Positions 15,169-23,593 are shown, numbered from the stretch's first letter. The stretch: DNA of 64,000 bases from Rhodobacterales bacterium LSUCC0031 (GCA_015689735.1 WVSP01000001.1:1042001-1106000); one strand, 5' to 3'. Numbers and translations: made by a program. The notes: generated by a model from the letters alone, not told the origin.

Positions 15169-16479
15169 TCACAAGGGCAAGGCGCGGGCCATGTGCAGCA
15201 ACAGCGCCACCAACTCGCTTTGGCGACGTGTGCGGGTTTTGCGCATGATCGACGATAATTGGTTGCGGAGCGTCTGTTTCGAGACGGCCTGTGCGCGCGC
15301 CACTTCGGGCAAGCTGCGCCCCTCGAGCAGAGCTTGCGCCAAGTCAACCTCGCGTGTCGTCAAGGCAAAAACCTCGCCCAAGGCATCGCGCTCAAGTTGA
15401 AGCGGCGCTGTGCTGTCGATCACCATGATCGCCACACGACCGCCTGTGCGACCATCGCCAAGGGGGCCATCCACTTGTCCTAAAGCCGTGAGCGGGGTCA
15501 GGCTGGCAAGCCTTGGCCGGCCATGTTTGGCCGCGCGTAGCCCGATCATCATGCTGCGCGCGCGCGATGACTGTCCAAGGGCTGCAATCGCCTCCAAAAG
15601 GCTGGCCGTATCTGCGGGGTCATTGCTGTGCAAACGGCGATCCATGCCCAAGTTCAAGTCGCCCCCATTGCGCAAAAGGCGCTCGGCATGCGCGTTCATC
15701 ATCTCAACGAGGCCATCTTGGCCCACCACGAATGTTGGAAAACTGCTGAGTTCCAAGAGGGTTTGTGCCGTGCGGCGGGATTGGTCCGCGTCTTGTGCAA
15801 GTGCGGCGATGCGGGTTGCATGCTGAAGATGCGGCGCGACCTCGGCCAGAAAACCCGCCGCAATAGCTGCGATCTGGCGGGCAGCATGGGCGGGGTAGCG
15901 GATTTCAAGCGACGTCTGCACCGGGCCATCACGGGTGATCACGACGCCGGTCGCCGCATCGAAATCACCCGCCTGACCAAGCCAATCGCGAAAGAAAGGC
16001 GTTGTTCGGAAATCTTTCCGCGCCATCAGCGCGTCATCGTGAAACACCACGCCTACGGGCTTTTGTCGATGGGCGCGCAAAAGGGGGTTTGCCCGTACGA
16101 GGGGCAATGGCATCGCAGGCATCGCGCCGTCGCCCAGGCCGCGATGCAGCAGACCGCAGCCACCCGGCTGCGCGGGATCTTGCCGAAAGTATAAAATGGC
16201 GGCTTCGGGGAAATGGGCCGCGACGAGATCAAGGGCCAAGTCGTGAAAGCGCCCCGCAAGCGCGGCTTCATACAGTGCGCCGATCTCTTCACATGTCACA
16301 TGCAGAGTTTCCCCCAAGGCACCGTCTGGCATGCTATCCCCTCGACACAAGCGATCCATTTCGCTGGCTTGGCGGTCAAGGTCGATAGGCCGCCCCCAAA
16401 GGGGCGCTGCAAAGAGCGCCTGTGATAAAGGCGAGCTTGGTGTGCAACTGGCCTGACGGAATGCCGCCGCGGCGGTCAT
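15169..16479 (-). CDS. LuxR-family transcription regulator
   Basis: 436 residues from the ATG at 16479. A longer frame back to 16569 would read through the FNR box, so I prefer the later start. The middle carries a PAS-like segment (LLELSSFPTFVVGQDGLVEM). The C-terminus is a LuxR HTH: FALTTREVDLAQALLEGRSL, PEVARAQAVSKQTLRNQLSS and IMRKTRTRRQSELVALL. No receiver domain is seen, so it senses something itself. It lies between the stress genes and the curli set and might regulate either. Confidence 0.82.
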   Translation of the reverse strand: MTAAAAFRQASCTPSSPLSQALFAAPLWGRPIDLDRQASEMDRLCRGDSMPDGALGETLHVTCEEIGALYEAALAGRFHDLALDLVAAHFPEAAILYFRQDPAQPGGCGLLHRGLGDGAMPAMPLPLVRANPLLRAHRQKPVGVVFHDDALMARKDFRTTPFFRDWLGQAGDFDAATGVVITRDGPVQTSLEIRYPAHAARQIAAIAAGFLAEVAPHLQHATRIAALAQDADQSRRTAQTLLELSSFPTFVVGQDGLVEMMNAHAERLLRNGGDLNLGMDRRLHSNDPADTASLLEAIAALGQSSRARSMMIGLRAAKHGRPRLASLTPLTALGQVDGPLGDGRTGGRVAIMVIDSTAPLQLERDALGEVFALTTREVDLAQALLEGRSLPEVARAQAVSKQTLRNQLSSIMRKTRTRRQSELVALLLHMARALPL

Positions 16480-16522
16480 GGCGACCGCTTGGCCTTGGTC
16501 GCGCGAATCGCGCGTTTGGGCA

Positions 16523-16536
16523 TTGATGATCCGCAA
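16523..16536 (+). promoter_or_regulatory. FNR-type box, TTGATGATCCGCAA
   Basis: TTGAT-N4-CGCAA centred about 50 nt before the chosen LuxR start (16479), in the gap after the csgH stop at 16566. It supports the shorter LuxR reading frame. Confidence 0.65.
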
Positions 16537-16565
16537 ACCTTTGTCTCGGCGGTCGGCGTTCCCTG

Positions 16566-16919
16566 TCACAGCACCGCGCGGCAGATGATATCGCGGCCTG
16601 CAAAGACCGTCAGATCGGCCCTCAAGTTATCATCGCCGACCAGCCGGACCGAGGCCCTGCCAAGCAGCACCGCAGAGCCATCGGGGGCGCTGGCCTGAAA
16701 TGCGCCGCGTTGCGTATTGTATGAGTGGCCGGAAGTGCCTTGCTTGCCAACCCGGAACTGGTAGCTGCCCATCAGAGGATAGGCGCTTTCGACAAAGGCA
16801 GACAGATGCATAACTTGCCCCGCGCGACTGAGGCGGATGAAACACCCCGGCCGCTCAGCCATATCCGTTGCAGCTGCCATATGGGGAAGCAGCAGGGAGG
16901 TGGCCATGACGAGGCGCAT
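16566..16919 (-). CDS. csgH: curli assembly protein CsgH
   Basis: 117 residues from the ATG at 16919 (GGGAG 6 nt upstream). A signal peptide (RLVMATSLLLPHMAAATDMA) precedes a small beta-sandwich: CFIRLSRAGQVMHLSAFVE, GSYQFRVGKQGTSGHSYNTQ and RGAFQASAP. This matches the alphaproteobacterial CsgH family, periplasmic CsgC-like proteins that hold back curlin amyloid formation. It lies downstream of two curlin-like genes on the same strand. Confidence 0.72.
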   Translation of the reverse strand: MRLVMATSLLLPHMAAATDMAERPGCFIRLSRAGQVMHLSAFVESAYPLMGSYQFRVGKQGTSGHSYNTQRGAFQASAPDGSAVLLGRASVRLVGDDNLRADLTVFAGRDIICRAVL

Positions 16920-17040
16920 CGCCATCTCCCTGCCGCCCGCCAACCATGCCCTTGGCCGTGATCCATGGCGGGAACGTCTCTCCATTCGCATGATCCTTTG
17001 GTCAAATGGCATGATCGGTGTTACCCGGCCCATGGCCGGA

Positions 17041-17448
17041 TCAGTCGATGGTCACATCGAAACGTGTGCCAAGGCCCCCGGCATGGCCGCTATGGCTGCG
17101 GATGACGGGGCTGAGCCTGGTGTCGCCTTGGGTCAGCGAACTCACCCCCGCGTCACCGCTTTGTTCGACGATGGCCTGATCGCCGTCGCCTGTCTGTGTC
17201 AGTCCTGACAGGTTATAGCGCCCCTCTTGGGTGACCTCGGCCGCGTTCTCGTTGCCGTTTTGCAAAACGAACGAGAAGTTGCGCCCGTCTTGGGTGGTCG
17301 TGACGCTATTGGCGATCCCGTGTTGGATGATCTCGGACAGGTTTTGCGCCGTGGCGGCCCCTGCCGCGAGGGTGATTGCGCCTGCAAGAAAAAGGCGCAG
17401 GGACCGATGATAGCATAATGGATGCGGCAAAGCTGTGCCCTCCTGCAT
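17041..17448 (-). CDS. csgB: curlin-repeat protein, minor/nucleator type (CsgB-like)
   Basis: 135 residues from the ATG at 17448 (a GTG at 17478 is possible). The signal peptide ends ITLAAGAATAQ. The mature part has degenerate curlin repeats with regularly spaced Gln, Gly and Asn: IIQHGIANSVTTTQDGRN, FVLQNGNENAAEVTQEG, LTQTGDGDQAIVEQSG. Repeats are less regular than in the next gene upstream, suggesting the nucleator CsgB; this assignment is inference. It lies 72 bp after csgA. Confidence 0.72.
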   Translation of the reverse strand: MQEGTALPHPLCYHRSLRLFLAGAITLAAGAATAQNLSEIIQHGIANSVTTTQDGRNFSFVLQNGNENAAEVTQEGRYNLSGLTQTGDGDQAIVEQSGDAGVSSLTQGDTRLSPVIRSHSGHAGGLGTRFDVTID

Positions 17449-17520
17449 GGCAGATGGTGATGTAGTCGGCGGGGTCACCCAGCCTGCGATGGTCGCAATG
17501 CTGGGCGACCCCTTGCGCGA

Positions 17521-17913
17521 TCAGTTGGACTGAACGGTCAGCGACATGTTGCCGATGCCATGCTGGACGGCTTCGGACTGATGCCCGCTGCCAAACTGCA
17601 TCGTGGCGGCGTCATTGAACGCACCGAACTGGTCGGTGATCGACAAGTTTCCGCCGCCCACTTGGTTGGTGGCCGAGAAATTGCCCACACCCGTCTGCAT
17701 GGTCAGCGAGCCGTTGAAGCCACCCGGCACACCATGGCCGCCAATCTGGCCGCCAAACTGCCCGGTATAGGAGCCGTTATAGTCACCATTCTGCATCGTG
17801 CCTTGCGCATTGCCGATGCCATACTGCTCGACCAGCGACCAGTTGCCATCGGCACTCGCGGCCCCTGCGGCAAGGGCTGTGGATGCGATCAGGGTCAAAA
17901 CGAAACGTTTCAT
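17521..17913 (-). CDS. csgA: curlin major-subunit-like protein (CsgA-like)
   Basis: 130 residues from the ATG at 17913 (AAGGAG 9 nt upstream). The signal peptide KRFVLTLIASTALAAGAASA is followed by five or so curlin repeats: LVEQYGIGNAQGTMQNG, LTMQTGVGNFSATNQVG, LSITDQFGAFNDAATMQFG and AVQHGIGNMSLTVQ. A glycine-rich insert (GGQIGGHGVPGGFNG) breaks the pattern. Curlins polymerise on the cell surface into biofilm amyloid fibres. The export and nucleation genes csgE, csgF and csgG are not in the window. Confidence 0.8.
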   Translation of the reverse strand: MKRFVLTLIASTALAAGAASADGNWSLVEQYGIGNAQGTMQNGDYNGSYTGQFGGQIGGHGVPGGFNGSLTMQTGVGNFSATNQVGGGNLSITDQFGAFNDAATMQFGSGHQSEAVQHGIGNMSLTVQSN

Positions 17914-18198
17914 GCTTGGATCTCCTTGGATGAACACATCGGCCTGAGCGACCGATAAGAGCATCCTGTGCAAGCAGACCTGCCGATGCGCGGTCGCGAA
18001 TGTCTGGCCCGGATGGGGCAGATGACCGATGCGCCGGCAAAACGGCGCGTCATCGCGAACACTTGGCCCGGTTTGGCGGATCAATGTGGGGCATCGGGAT
18101 GCGGGTGATCCAAATGCGACGGCAAAAGGACGATGGTTTGGGTCATTCATACCATCCCCATGGGCCGCGATACCGCCGAGCCATGACGCTTTCGCTCA

Positions 18199-18212
18199 TT
18201 GCGGCCGGTCAA
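18199..18212 (-). promoter_or_regulatory. FNR-type box, TTGACCGGCCGCAA on the minus strand
   Basis: The plus strand reads TTGCGGCCGGTCAA. As a 14-mer it is identical to the box before hsp20. It is centred about 77 nt before the outer-membrane barrel gene (start 18283). Confidence 0.65.
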
Positions 18213-18282
18213 TGCCAATCGCTGCCAATGCGCCTAGCCTGTCTTGGTAAAGTTCGGGGTCTGCGCGATGTGTGGGGTCAAC

Positions 18283-19062
18283 ATGGCCAAGATATGGTGG
18301 CGAAGGGGCATTGGCCGATGCATTGCGATTGCTTTCGCTTGCGTCTTGCTTGCGGCACCCGTTGCTGCCGAGAGCCCGTGGGCGGGCCCCTACATGGCGA
18401 TCGGGCTTGGCCTAAGCCACCATCGGTTGTCGCTGTCACACGCTCAAGGCTTCGCCAATGGTATGGCCCAACGTCAAGGGGGGTGGTCGCGAGACGCGGG
18501 GTTCCTCGCGCTAGGCTATGCGCGCCTTTCTGGACCGTTGCGCTTTGCCGCGGAGATCGAGATGGAACCGGGCGCGCGGCCGATGGCCTCGGGCGGGTCG
18601 TGCCGTTTGGGCGCCCTCTGTGCGCGCACCAACCTGATCGGTACGCTCGGGCCGGTCTATCGTTTACGCGCACAAATGGCGCATGCGATTGCGCCCGGCG
18701 TTGCAGTCTCGGTGGGTCTGGGGCTGTCGGCGGCAGAGGTCAAGGGGACGCGCGCCTTGGTCGAAGTGGCCAGCGCCAACGACAATGCTGCCGCGCTACT
18801 GCGGGCCAGCTCACCCTTCATGGTCGATGATCTGGCACGCGGCGGGCATATCGTGGTGGGGATCAATCAAGCGCTCTCGGCGCGCGTAACATGGGGACTG
18901 TCGCTTTTGTTTGAGCGTGTGCATGTCACGACCGACAGCGCGGTTGCGATCACGGCAGCGACCATGTCGGGTTCAAGCCGCGCATTTGTGCAACTCGATC
19001 ATCGCGGAAATTTCAGGATCGACAGCCGGTCTTTGCGGCTCGCGCTGACGTGGCGCTTTTGA
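18283..19062 (+). CDS. outer-membrane beta-barrel protein
   Basis: 259 residues from the ATG at 18283. The signal peptide (RCIAIAFACVLLAAPVAAES) is followed by alternating amphipathic strands: YMAIGLGLSHHRLSL, AGFLALGYARLSGPLRFA, VSVGLGLSAAEV, HIVVGINQALSARVTWGLSL. The C-terminus ends LRLALTWRF, with the terminal aromatic expected of a barrel. Related in design to Omp25/opacity-type proteins. Two Cys (GSCRLGALCAR) may form a disulfide in an outer loop. The FNR box upstream and the adjacent curli genes link it to low-oxygen surface remodelling. Confidence 0.7.
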   Translation: MAKIWWRRGIGRCIAIAFACVLLAAPVAAESPWAGPYMAIGLGLSHHRLSLSHAQGFANGMAQRQGGWSRDAGFLALGYARLSGPLRFAAEIEMEPGARPMASGGSCRLGALCARTNLIGTLGPVYRLRAQMAHAIAPGVAVSVGLGLSAAEVKGTRALVEVASANDNAAALLRASSPFMVDDLARGGHIVVGINQALSARVTWGLSLLFERVHVTTDSAVAITAATMSGSSRAFVQLDHRGNFRIDSRSLRLALTWRF

Positions 19063-19091
19063 TCCTGTCCCATAGGCCAGGTGCAATGGGC

Positions 19092-20354
19092 CTATTTGAC
19101 CGCGCGCATGGTGGGTTTTGCCCCTGCGCCATTGCTATCGATGAAATCCAACACCAAGGGCCGGATCCGAGTGCGCCAACTCTTGCCTGCAAAGATCCCG
19201 TAATGCCCCGCATCGGGTTCAAGATAGGACGCCTTGAGATGGCTGGGCAGGCCAGTGCAAAGATCAAGCGCCGCCACGCATTGGCCCGGCGCCGAGATAT
19301 CATCCTTGCCTCCCTCGACCGTCTTGACCGCGACGGTTGTGATCTTGCCGATATCGACGCGCTTGCCCGCAACGGTAAAGCGGTTTTGCGCAATCTCGAG
19401 GCCCTTGAAGATGCGCTCGACCGTCGAGAGGTAGAACTCGGCCGTCATGTCCATGACGGCGAGATATTCGTCGTAAAACTTGTTGTGCTTGTCATGATCG
19501 CTCGCCTCGCCCTTGGCGACGCGCAGGATCTGTTCGGCGAAAGCGGTCGCGTGCTTTTCCGCGTTCATCGCCATGAAAGATGTGAGCTGTTGCAGCCCCG
19601 GATAGACCAAGCGCCCGGCGCCGGCATATTTGAAGCCCACACGCTGGATCACACTGCGCTCCAACTGGCCCATCGTCACGCGGCGGCCGAAATCGGTGAC
19701 ATCGGTCGCGGCGGCATCGGGATTGATCGGCCCACCGATCAAGGTCAACGATCGCGGCTGCGCATCGGGGTCTTCCTCGGCGAGATAAGCGGTCGCCGCC
19801 AAGGCCAGGGGCGCAGGCTGGCAAACAGCGATCACATGGGTATCAGGCCCCATGACGCGCAAGAAATCGACCAAATAGAGCGTGTAATCCTCGATATCGA
19901 ACTTGCCCGCGCTCACCGGGATATCGCGCGCATTGTGCCAGTCGGTGACATGGACATCGCAATCGGGCAGCAAGCTGAGCACGGTCGAGCGCAACAGTGT
20001 GGCATAGTGGCCCGACATCGGCGCGACCAGCAGCACCTTGCGCCCCGTAGGCGCGCGGCCCGCAACGTTGAAGCGGATGAGATCGCCAAAGGGGCGTTCG
20101 CGCACCCGCTCGACTGTCACGATGTGATCGCGCCCATCCTCGGCGGGGATCGAATGAATACCCCAATCGGGTTTGACCGCCATGCGCGCAAAACTGCGCT
20201 CGGTCACCTCGCCCCAGGCAGCGGTCATCTTGATCCATGGATTGGCGACAAGACCAAGCTGGGGATACGAGCACATCGCGCGTGCGGTTGACCCCATCCA
20301 TTGGTTGGTTACACGCATTGATTCCATGATATCGTAGGTGAGCATATAGCGCAT
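19092..20354 (-). CDS. phaZ: intracellular poly(3-hydroxybutyrate) depolymerase PhaZ
   Basis: 420 residues from the ATG at 20354, with AGGAG 6 nt upstream. It is close to the PhaZ1 class of intracellular depolymerases: RYMLTYDIMESMRVTNQW at the N-terminus, HVTDWHNARDIP, then VIAVCQPAPLALAATAYL with the catalytic Cys in CQP. EGGKDDISAPGQ and LEPDAGHYGIFAGKSWR carry the likely catalytic Asp and His. It releases hydroxybutyrate from native granules. It is divergent from phaC with a 117-bp shared promoter region. Confidence 0.93.
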   Translation of the reverse strand: MRYMLTYDIMESMRVTNQWMGSTARAMCSYPQLGLVANPWIKMTAAWGEVTERSFARMAVKPDWGIHSIPAEDGRDHIVTVERVRERPFGDLIRFNVAGRAPTGRKVLLVAPMSGHYATLLRSTVLSLLPDCDVHVTDWHNARDIPVSAGKFDIEDYTLYLVDFLRVMGPDTHVIAVCQPAPLALAATAYLAEEDPDAQPRSLTLIGGPINPDAAATDVTDFGRRVTMGQLERSVIQRVGFKYAGAGRLVYPGLQQLTSFMAMNAEKHATAFAEQILRVAKGEASDHDKHNKFYDEYLAVMDMTAEFYLSTVERIFKGLEIAQNRFTVAGKRVDIGKITTVAVKTVEGGKDDISAPGQCVAALDLCTGLPSHLKASYLEPDAGHYGIFAGKSWRTRIRPLVLDFIDSNGAGAKPTMRAVK

Positions 20355-20471
20355 CGCCGTCTCCTGCCTCGCGATCCAGAGGCGATGCACGGCCCCGGAT
20401 CAAATCGTCGCTTTGCCACCTCACCCCGGCATCGCTATATTTCAGTGAACCAAAAGGAAGGCGAAATCAAG

Positions 20472-22277
20472 GTGGCACGCGACGAAACTCCAGACCGCGA
20501 CACAGGCGAAAGCCTCGCGCGCCTCAATGAGAACCTTGCACGGATGGAGGAACTGTCCAAGCGACTGGTCGCAGCGCTCAGTGCGCGCAAGCCCGGCGAT
20601 GTGGGCCTTGAAGGGCCGGGCCAAGAGCTGATGCTCAAGGCGGGCATGGCCATTTGGCAAGAGGCGCTGACCAATCCCGCCAAATTGATGGAGCGCCAAG
20701 TCAGCTATTGGTCGCAAACCCTGACGCAGTACATGGAATTGCAAAAAGAGCTGGCGCAGGGCCATTTTGCCTTGCCTGCCAGTGACACGCAGCCAGAGGA
20801 CAAGCGCTTCTCCAACCCGCTATGGCAAACCCACCCCTTCTTTCACACCATCAAGGCGCAATACCAAATTTCGGCCGAGGCGATGCGGAGTGCTGTCGCC
20901 GAACTTGAAGGGCTGAGCGCGCGCGACAAGAGGAAGGTGGAATTCTTCGCAGGCCAGATCATCGATCTTTTCGCGCCGACCAATTACCTCGCCACCAACC
21001 CCGACGCCTTGGAAAAGGCCGTCGCGACCGATGGCGAGAGCCTTGTGAAAGGGCTTGAGAACCTCGTGCGCGATCTCGAAGCGCGCCATGGCGAGATCTT
21101 GCCGGTTCTGGCCGATCCGACCGCCTTTCAGGTGGGCGAGAACTTGGCGACCGCCAAGGGCGCGGTTGTCTATCGCAACCATATGTTCGAATTGATCCAA
21201 TATGCAGCCACCACCGAAAAGGTGCGCGAGACGCCCTTGGTGATTTTTCCGCCTTGGATCAACAAGTACTACATCCTCGACCTCAAGCCGCAGAATTCGC
21301 TGATCCAATGGATCGTCGACCAAGGCTATACGCTCTTCGTAGTCAGCTGGAAAAATCCCGATGCCAGCTATGCTGAAACGGGTTTCGAGGGGTATATCGA
21401 AGATGGCTACCTCAAGGCGATCGATGTCGCCTGTGCCGTGACCGGCCAAGATCAGGTCAATGCCGTCGGCTATTGCGTGGCTGGCACGACACTTGCGCTG
21501 ACGCTCGCGCTCAAGGCCAAGCGCGGGCAGAGCCGCGTGAAATCCGCCACCTTCTTCACCACGTTGACCGATTTCAGCGATCAAGGCGAATTCACACCCT
21601 TCCTTGATAGTGATTTCGTCGATGCGATCGAGCGTCAGGTCGCCGCCGAGGGCTATCTTGACAGCTATTACATGTCCAAGACCTTTTCATATCTGCGCGC
21701 CAAGGATCTGGTTTATGGTCCAGCTGTCCGCAGCTACATGATGGGCGAACCGCCACCGGCCTTTGATCTCTTGTTCTGGAACGGCGACAGCACGAACCTT
21801 CCCGGCAAGATGACGGTGCAATACCTGCGCGGCCTGTGTCAGGACAATGGCTTTGCCAAGGATGGCTTCGCCCTGATGGGCGAGCGGTTGCATGTCTCGG
21901 ATGTGCGCCTGCCCATTTGCGCGATTGCCTGCGAGACTGACCATATCGCCGCCTGGAAAGATAGCTTTCGCGGGATCGTGCAGATGGGATCGAAGGACAA
22001 AACCTTCATCTTGTCTGAATCGGGTCATATCGCGGGTATCGTCAATCCACCCGCCAAGAAGAAATATGGCCATTGGCGTGGGCCAGAGCCGATCGGCACA
22101 CCCGATGCTTGGAAAGAGTCATCCAAATATCACGAAGGGTCATGGTGGCCCCATTGGGATGAATGGCTGGCCAAGCGTTCGGGCAAGAAAATGCCAGCGC
22201 GTACCTTGGGGAGCGAATCATACCCTGCCACCAACCCCGCACCCGGCACCTATGTGACGGAAAATATAAACGGCTGA
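20472..22277 (+). CDS. phaC: class I poly(3-hydroxyalkanoate) synthase PhaC
   Basis: 601 residues if started at the GTG at 20472 (AAAAGGAAGG upstream); an in-frame ATG at 20385 would reach into phaZ's leader. The catalytic lipase-like box is NAVGYCVAGTTLAL with the active Cys. TPLVIFPPWINKYYILDL and FVVSWKNPDASYA are class I signatures, and the C-terminal part has CAIACETDHIAAWKDSFRG (Asp) and LSESGHIAGIVNPP (His). It polymerises (R)-3-hydroxybutyryl-CoA on the granule surface. The ~200-residue N-terminal domain is intact. Confidence 0.95.
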   Translation: MARDETPDRDTGESLARLNENLARMEELSKRLVAALSARKPGDVGLEGPGQELMLKAGMAIWQEALTNPAKLMERQVSYWSQTLTQYMELQKELAQGHFALPASDTQPEDKRFSNPLWQTHPFFHTIKAQYQISAEAMRSAVAELEGLSARDKRKVEFFAGQIIDLFAPTNYLATNPDALEKAVATDGESLVKGLENLVRDLEARHGEILPVLADPTAFQVGENLATAKGAVVYRNHMFELIQYAATTEKVRETPLVIFPPWINKYYILDLKPQNSLIQWIVDQGYTLFVVSWKNPDASYAETGFEGYIEDGYLKAIDVACAVTGQDQVNAVGYCVAGTTLALTLALKAKRGQSRVKSATFFTTLTDFSDQGEFTPFLDSDFVDAIERQVAAEGYLDSYYMSKTFSYLRAKDLVYGPAVRSYMMGEPPPAFDLLFWNGDSTNLPGKMTVQYLRGLCQDNGFAKDGFALMGERLHVSDVRLPICAIACETDHIAAWKDSFRGIVQMGSKDKTFILSESGHIAGIVNPPAKKKYGHWRGPEPIGTPDAWKESSKYHEGSWWPHWDEWLAKRSGKKMPARTLGSESYPATNPAPGTYVTENING

Positions 22278-22304
22278 TCCACCGTCAAAATCTCCAGTGA
22301 AATG

Positions 22305-22352
22305 CTGCGTTGCAGAAAAAACCTTGACTTGCTGCACCGCAGCATGCATAAA
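22305..22352 (+). promoter_or_regulatory. phaP promoter with two PhaR-type operators
   Basis: CTGCGTTGCAG (22305-22315) and CTGCACCGCAG (22332-22342) both fit CTGC-N3-GCAG, the PhaR site described in Paracoccus. They flank TTGACT (22324-22329, -35), and CATAAA (22347-22352) lies 17 nt later as a -10. The second operator lies between the two promoter elements, so bound PhaR would block RNA polymerase. Confidence 0.75.
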
Positions 22353-22409
22353 CCTCGCATACGCAGCATACGGCCCCGTCGCCTCGGGGCAAAATCCCGG
22401 AGAAGACCC

Positions 22410-22865
22410 ATGGCCCCCAAGACCACCGATTTTACCAAGATGATGTCCGACATGATGTCCGCCTACCCGATGGACCTCTCTGCAATGAGCGACGCGTTCA
22501 AAACCTCGGCCGCGATGGGCGAGAAAATGTCGAAGGTCATCCTCGACGCCGCTGAGAAGTCGACCGACATTTCGTCCAAGTGGACCAAAGACACCATTGC
22601 CAAGCTGGCCGATGTCTCCGCCGTCAAGGCCGAGCCGACCGATTACTCCAAGTCGATGACTGATTTTGCATCCGCTCAGGCCGAAATGGCCGCTGAAACC
22701 ATGGCTGCCTTCGCAGAAGTCGCCAAGAAAGTGCAGATGGAAACCGTCGAGCTGATGATGGCGGCCGGCAAGGAAGCAACCGAAGAAGCAACCGCCGCCG
22801 TCAAGAAGGCAACCGCCGAAGTGACGACTGCTGCCAAGAAAGCCGCCGCAGCCGCTGCAAAGTGA
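22410..22865 (+). CDS. phaP: phasin PhaP
   Basis: 151 residues from the ATG at 22410 (GGAGAAG 7 nt upstream). It is Met-rich and helical (FTKMMSDMMSAYPMDLSAM, KTSAAMGEKMSKVILDAAEK), with the amphipathic helices of granule-coating phasins. The C-terminal 30 residues are Ala/Lys-rich (AAVKKATAEVTTAAKKAAA), like histone H1 tails and the DNA-contacting tails of PhaF/PhaM-type proteins. It covers PHB granules. The promoter carries two PhaR operators and a strong terminator follows. Confidence 0.88.
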   Translation: MAPKTTDFTKMMSDMMSAYPMDLSAMSDAFKTSAAMGEKMSKVILDAAEKSTDISSKWTKDTIAKLADVSAVKAEPTDYSKSMTDFASAQAEMAAETMAAFAEVAKKVQMETVELMMAAGKEATEEATAAVKKATAEVTTAAKKAAAAAAK

Positions 22866-22923
22866 GCTGCGCCTGACGGTGCCAATATTCGTGCAGGCGT
22901 CCTCCCCGCCGGCATGAACATGA

Positions 22924-22952
22924 GAAGGGCAGACCCATGTGGTCTGCCCTTC
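22924..22952 (+). terminator. phaP terminator hairpin
   Basis: GAAGGGCAGACC (22924-22935) pairs perfectly with GGTCTGCCCTTC (22941-22952) around a 5-nt loop. It lies 58 nt after the phaP stop and before the phaR promoter. Only a short T-run follows (GTTTC). Confidence 0.7.
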
Positions 22953-23013
22953 GCCGTTTCTGCCACTGCACAATAAATTTGCATTTCCCGCAAAGCGGCG
23001 TAGGGTCAGACCG

Positions 23014-23024
23014 CTGCAATGCAG
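23014..23024 (+). promoter_or_regulatory. PhaR-type operator before phaR, CTGCAATGCAG
   Basis: A third CTGC-N3-GCAG site, ending 17 nt before the phaR ATG. Its position over the ribosome-site region suggests that PhaR represses its own gene. Confidence 0.7.
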
Positions 23025-23041
23025 GAAGGGAGACAAGGCCA

Positions 23042-23593
23042 ATGGCTGATACAAGCGCCCCGCTTCTCATCAAGCGATATGCGAGCCGACGGCTCTATAA
23101 CACCGAGACATCCGATTACGTCACGCTCGAGGATATCGCGGGCTTCATCCGCGCAGGCCGCGAGGTCAAGATCGTCGATCTGAAATCGGGTGACGATTTG
23201 ACCCGGCAATACTTGCTGCAAATCATCGCCGAGCATGAAAGCCGCGGCGAAACCATTCTACCCATCGCGGTGCTGAACGATCTAGTACGCAGCTACACCA
23301 CACAAGCCTCGACTGTGGTGCCTGATTTCCTGTCGATGAGTTTCGAGATGCTCAAGCAGGGGCAATCGAAGATGATGGAAAACATGTCAGCGATGAATCC
23401 GATGGCCAAAATGCCCGGCTTCGAGGCGATGCGCGCCCAACAAGAGGCCTTCATGAAGGCAATGACAGGTGGGCTTGGCGCGAATTGGTCAGCTCCGGCG
23501 GATGAAGACAGCGCAGCATCCTCGGCGGGCGATGAACTGGACGAAATCAAACGCCAACTGGCCGAGCTTCAGTCGAAACTGAGCCGTATGTAG
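23042..23593 (+). CDS. phaR: polyhydroxyalkanoate synthesis repressor PhaR
   Basis: 183 residues from the ATG at 23042 (GGAAGGGAG upstream). The N-terminal PHB/PHA accumulation regulator DNA-binding domain reads LIKRYASRRLYNTETSDYVT and LEDIAGFIRAGREVKIVDLK. A repeat-like PHB-binding segment follows (VVPDFLSMSFEMLKQGQSKM). The C-terminus ends in a short coiled coil (DEIKRQLAELQSKLSRM). PhaR binds both PHB and DNA, leaving phaP when granules form. The two kinds of operator nearby support this role. Confidence 0.93.
   Translation: MADTSAPLLIKRYASRRLYNTETSDYVTLEDIAGFIRAGREVKIVDLKSGDDLTRQYLLQIIAEHESRGETILPIAVLNDLVRSYTTQASTVVPDFLSMSFEMLKQGQSKMMENMSAMNPMAKMPGFEAMRAQQEAFMKAMTGGLGANWSAPADEDSAASSAGDELDEIKRQLAELQSKLSRM

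Noticed and set aside
16480-16569. The longer LuxR reading frame starting at 16569
   Set aside because: It would put the FNR box at 16523-16536 inside the coding sequence, and the added residues are not family-like.
18071-18084. GTTTGGCGGATCAA upstream of csgA as an FNR box
   Set aside because: Only the ATCAA half fits; the other half lacks TTG at the right position, so I cannot claim direct FNR control of csgA.
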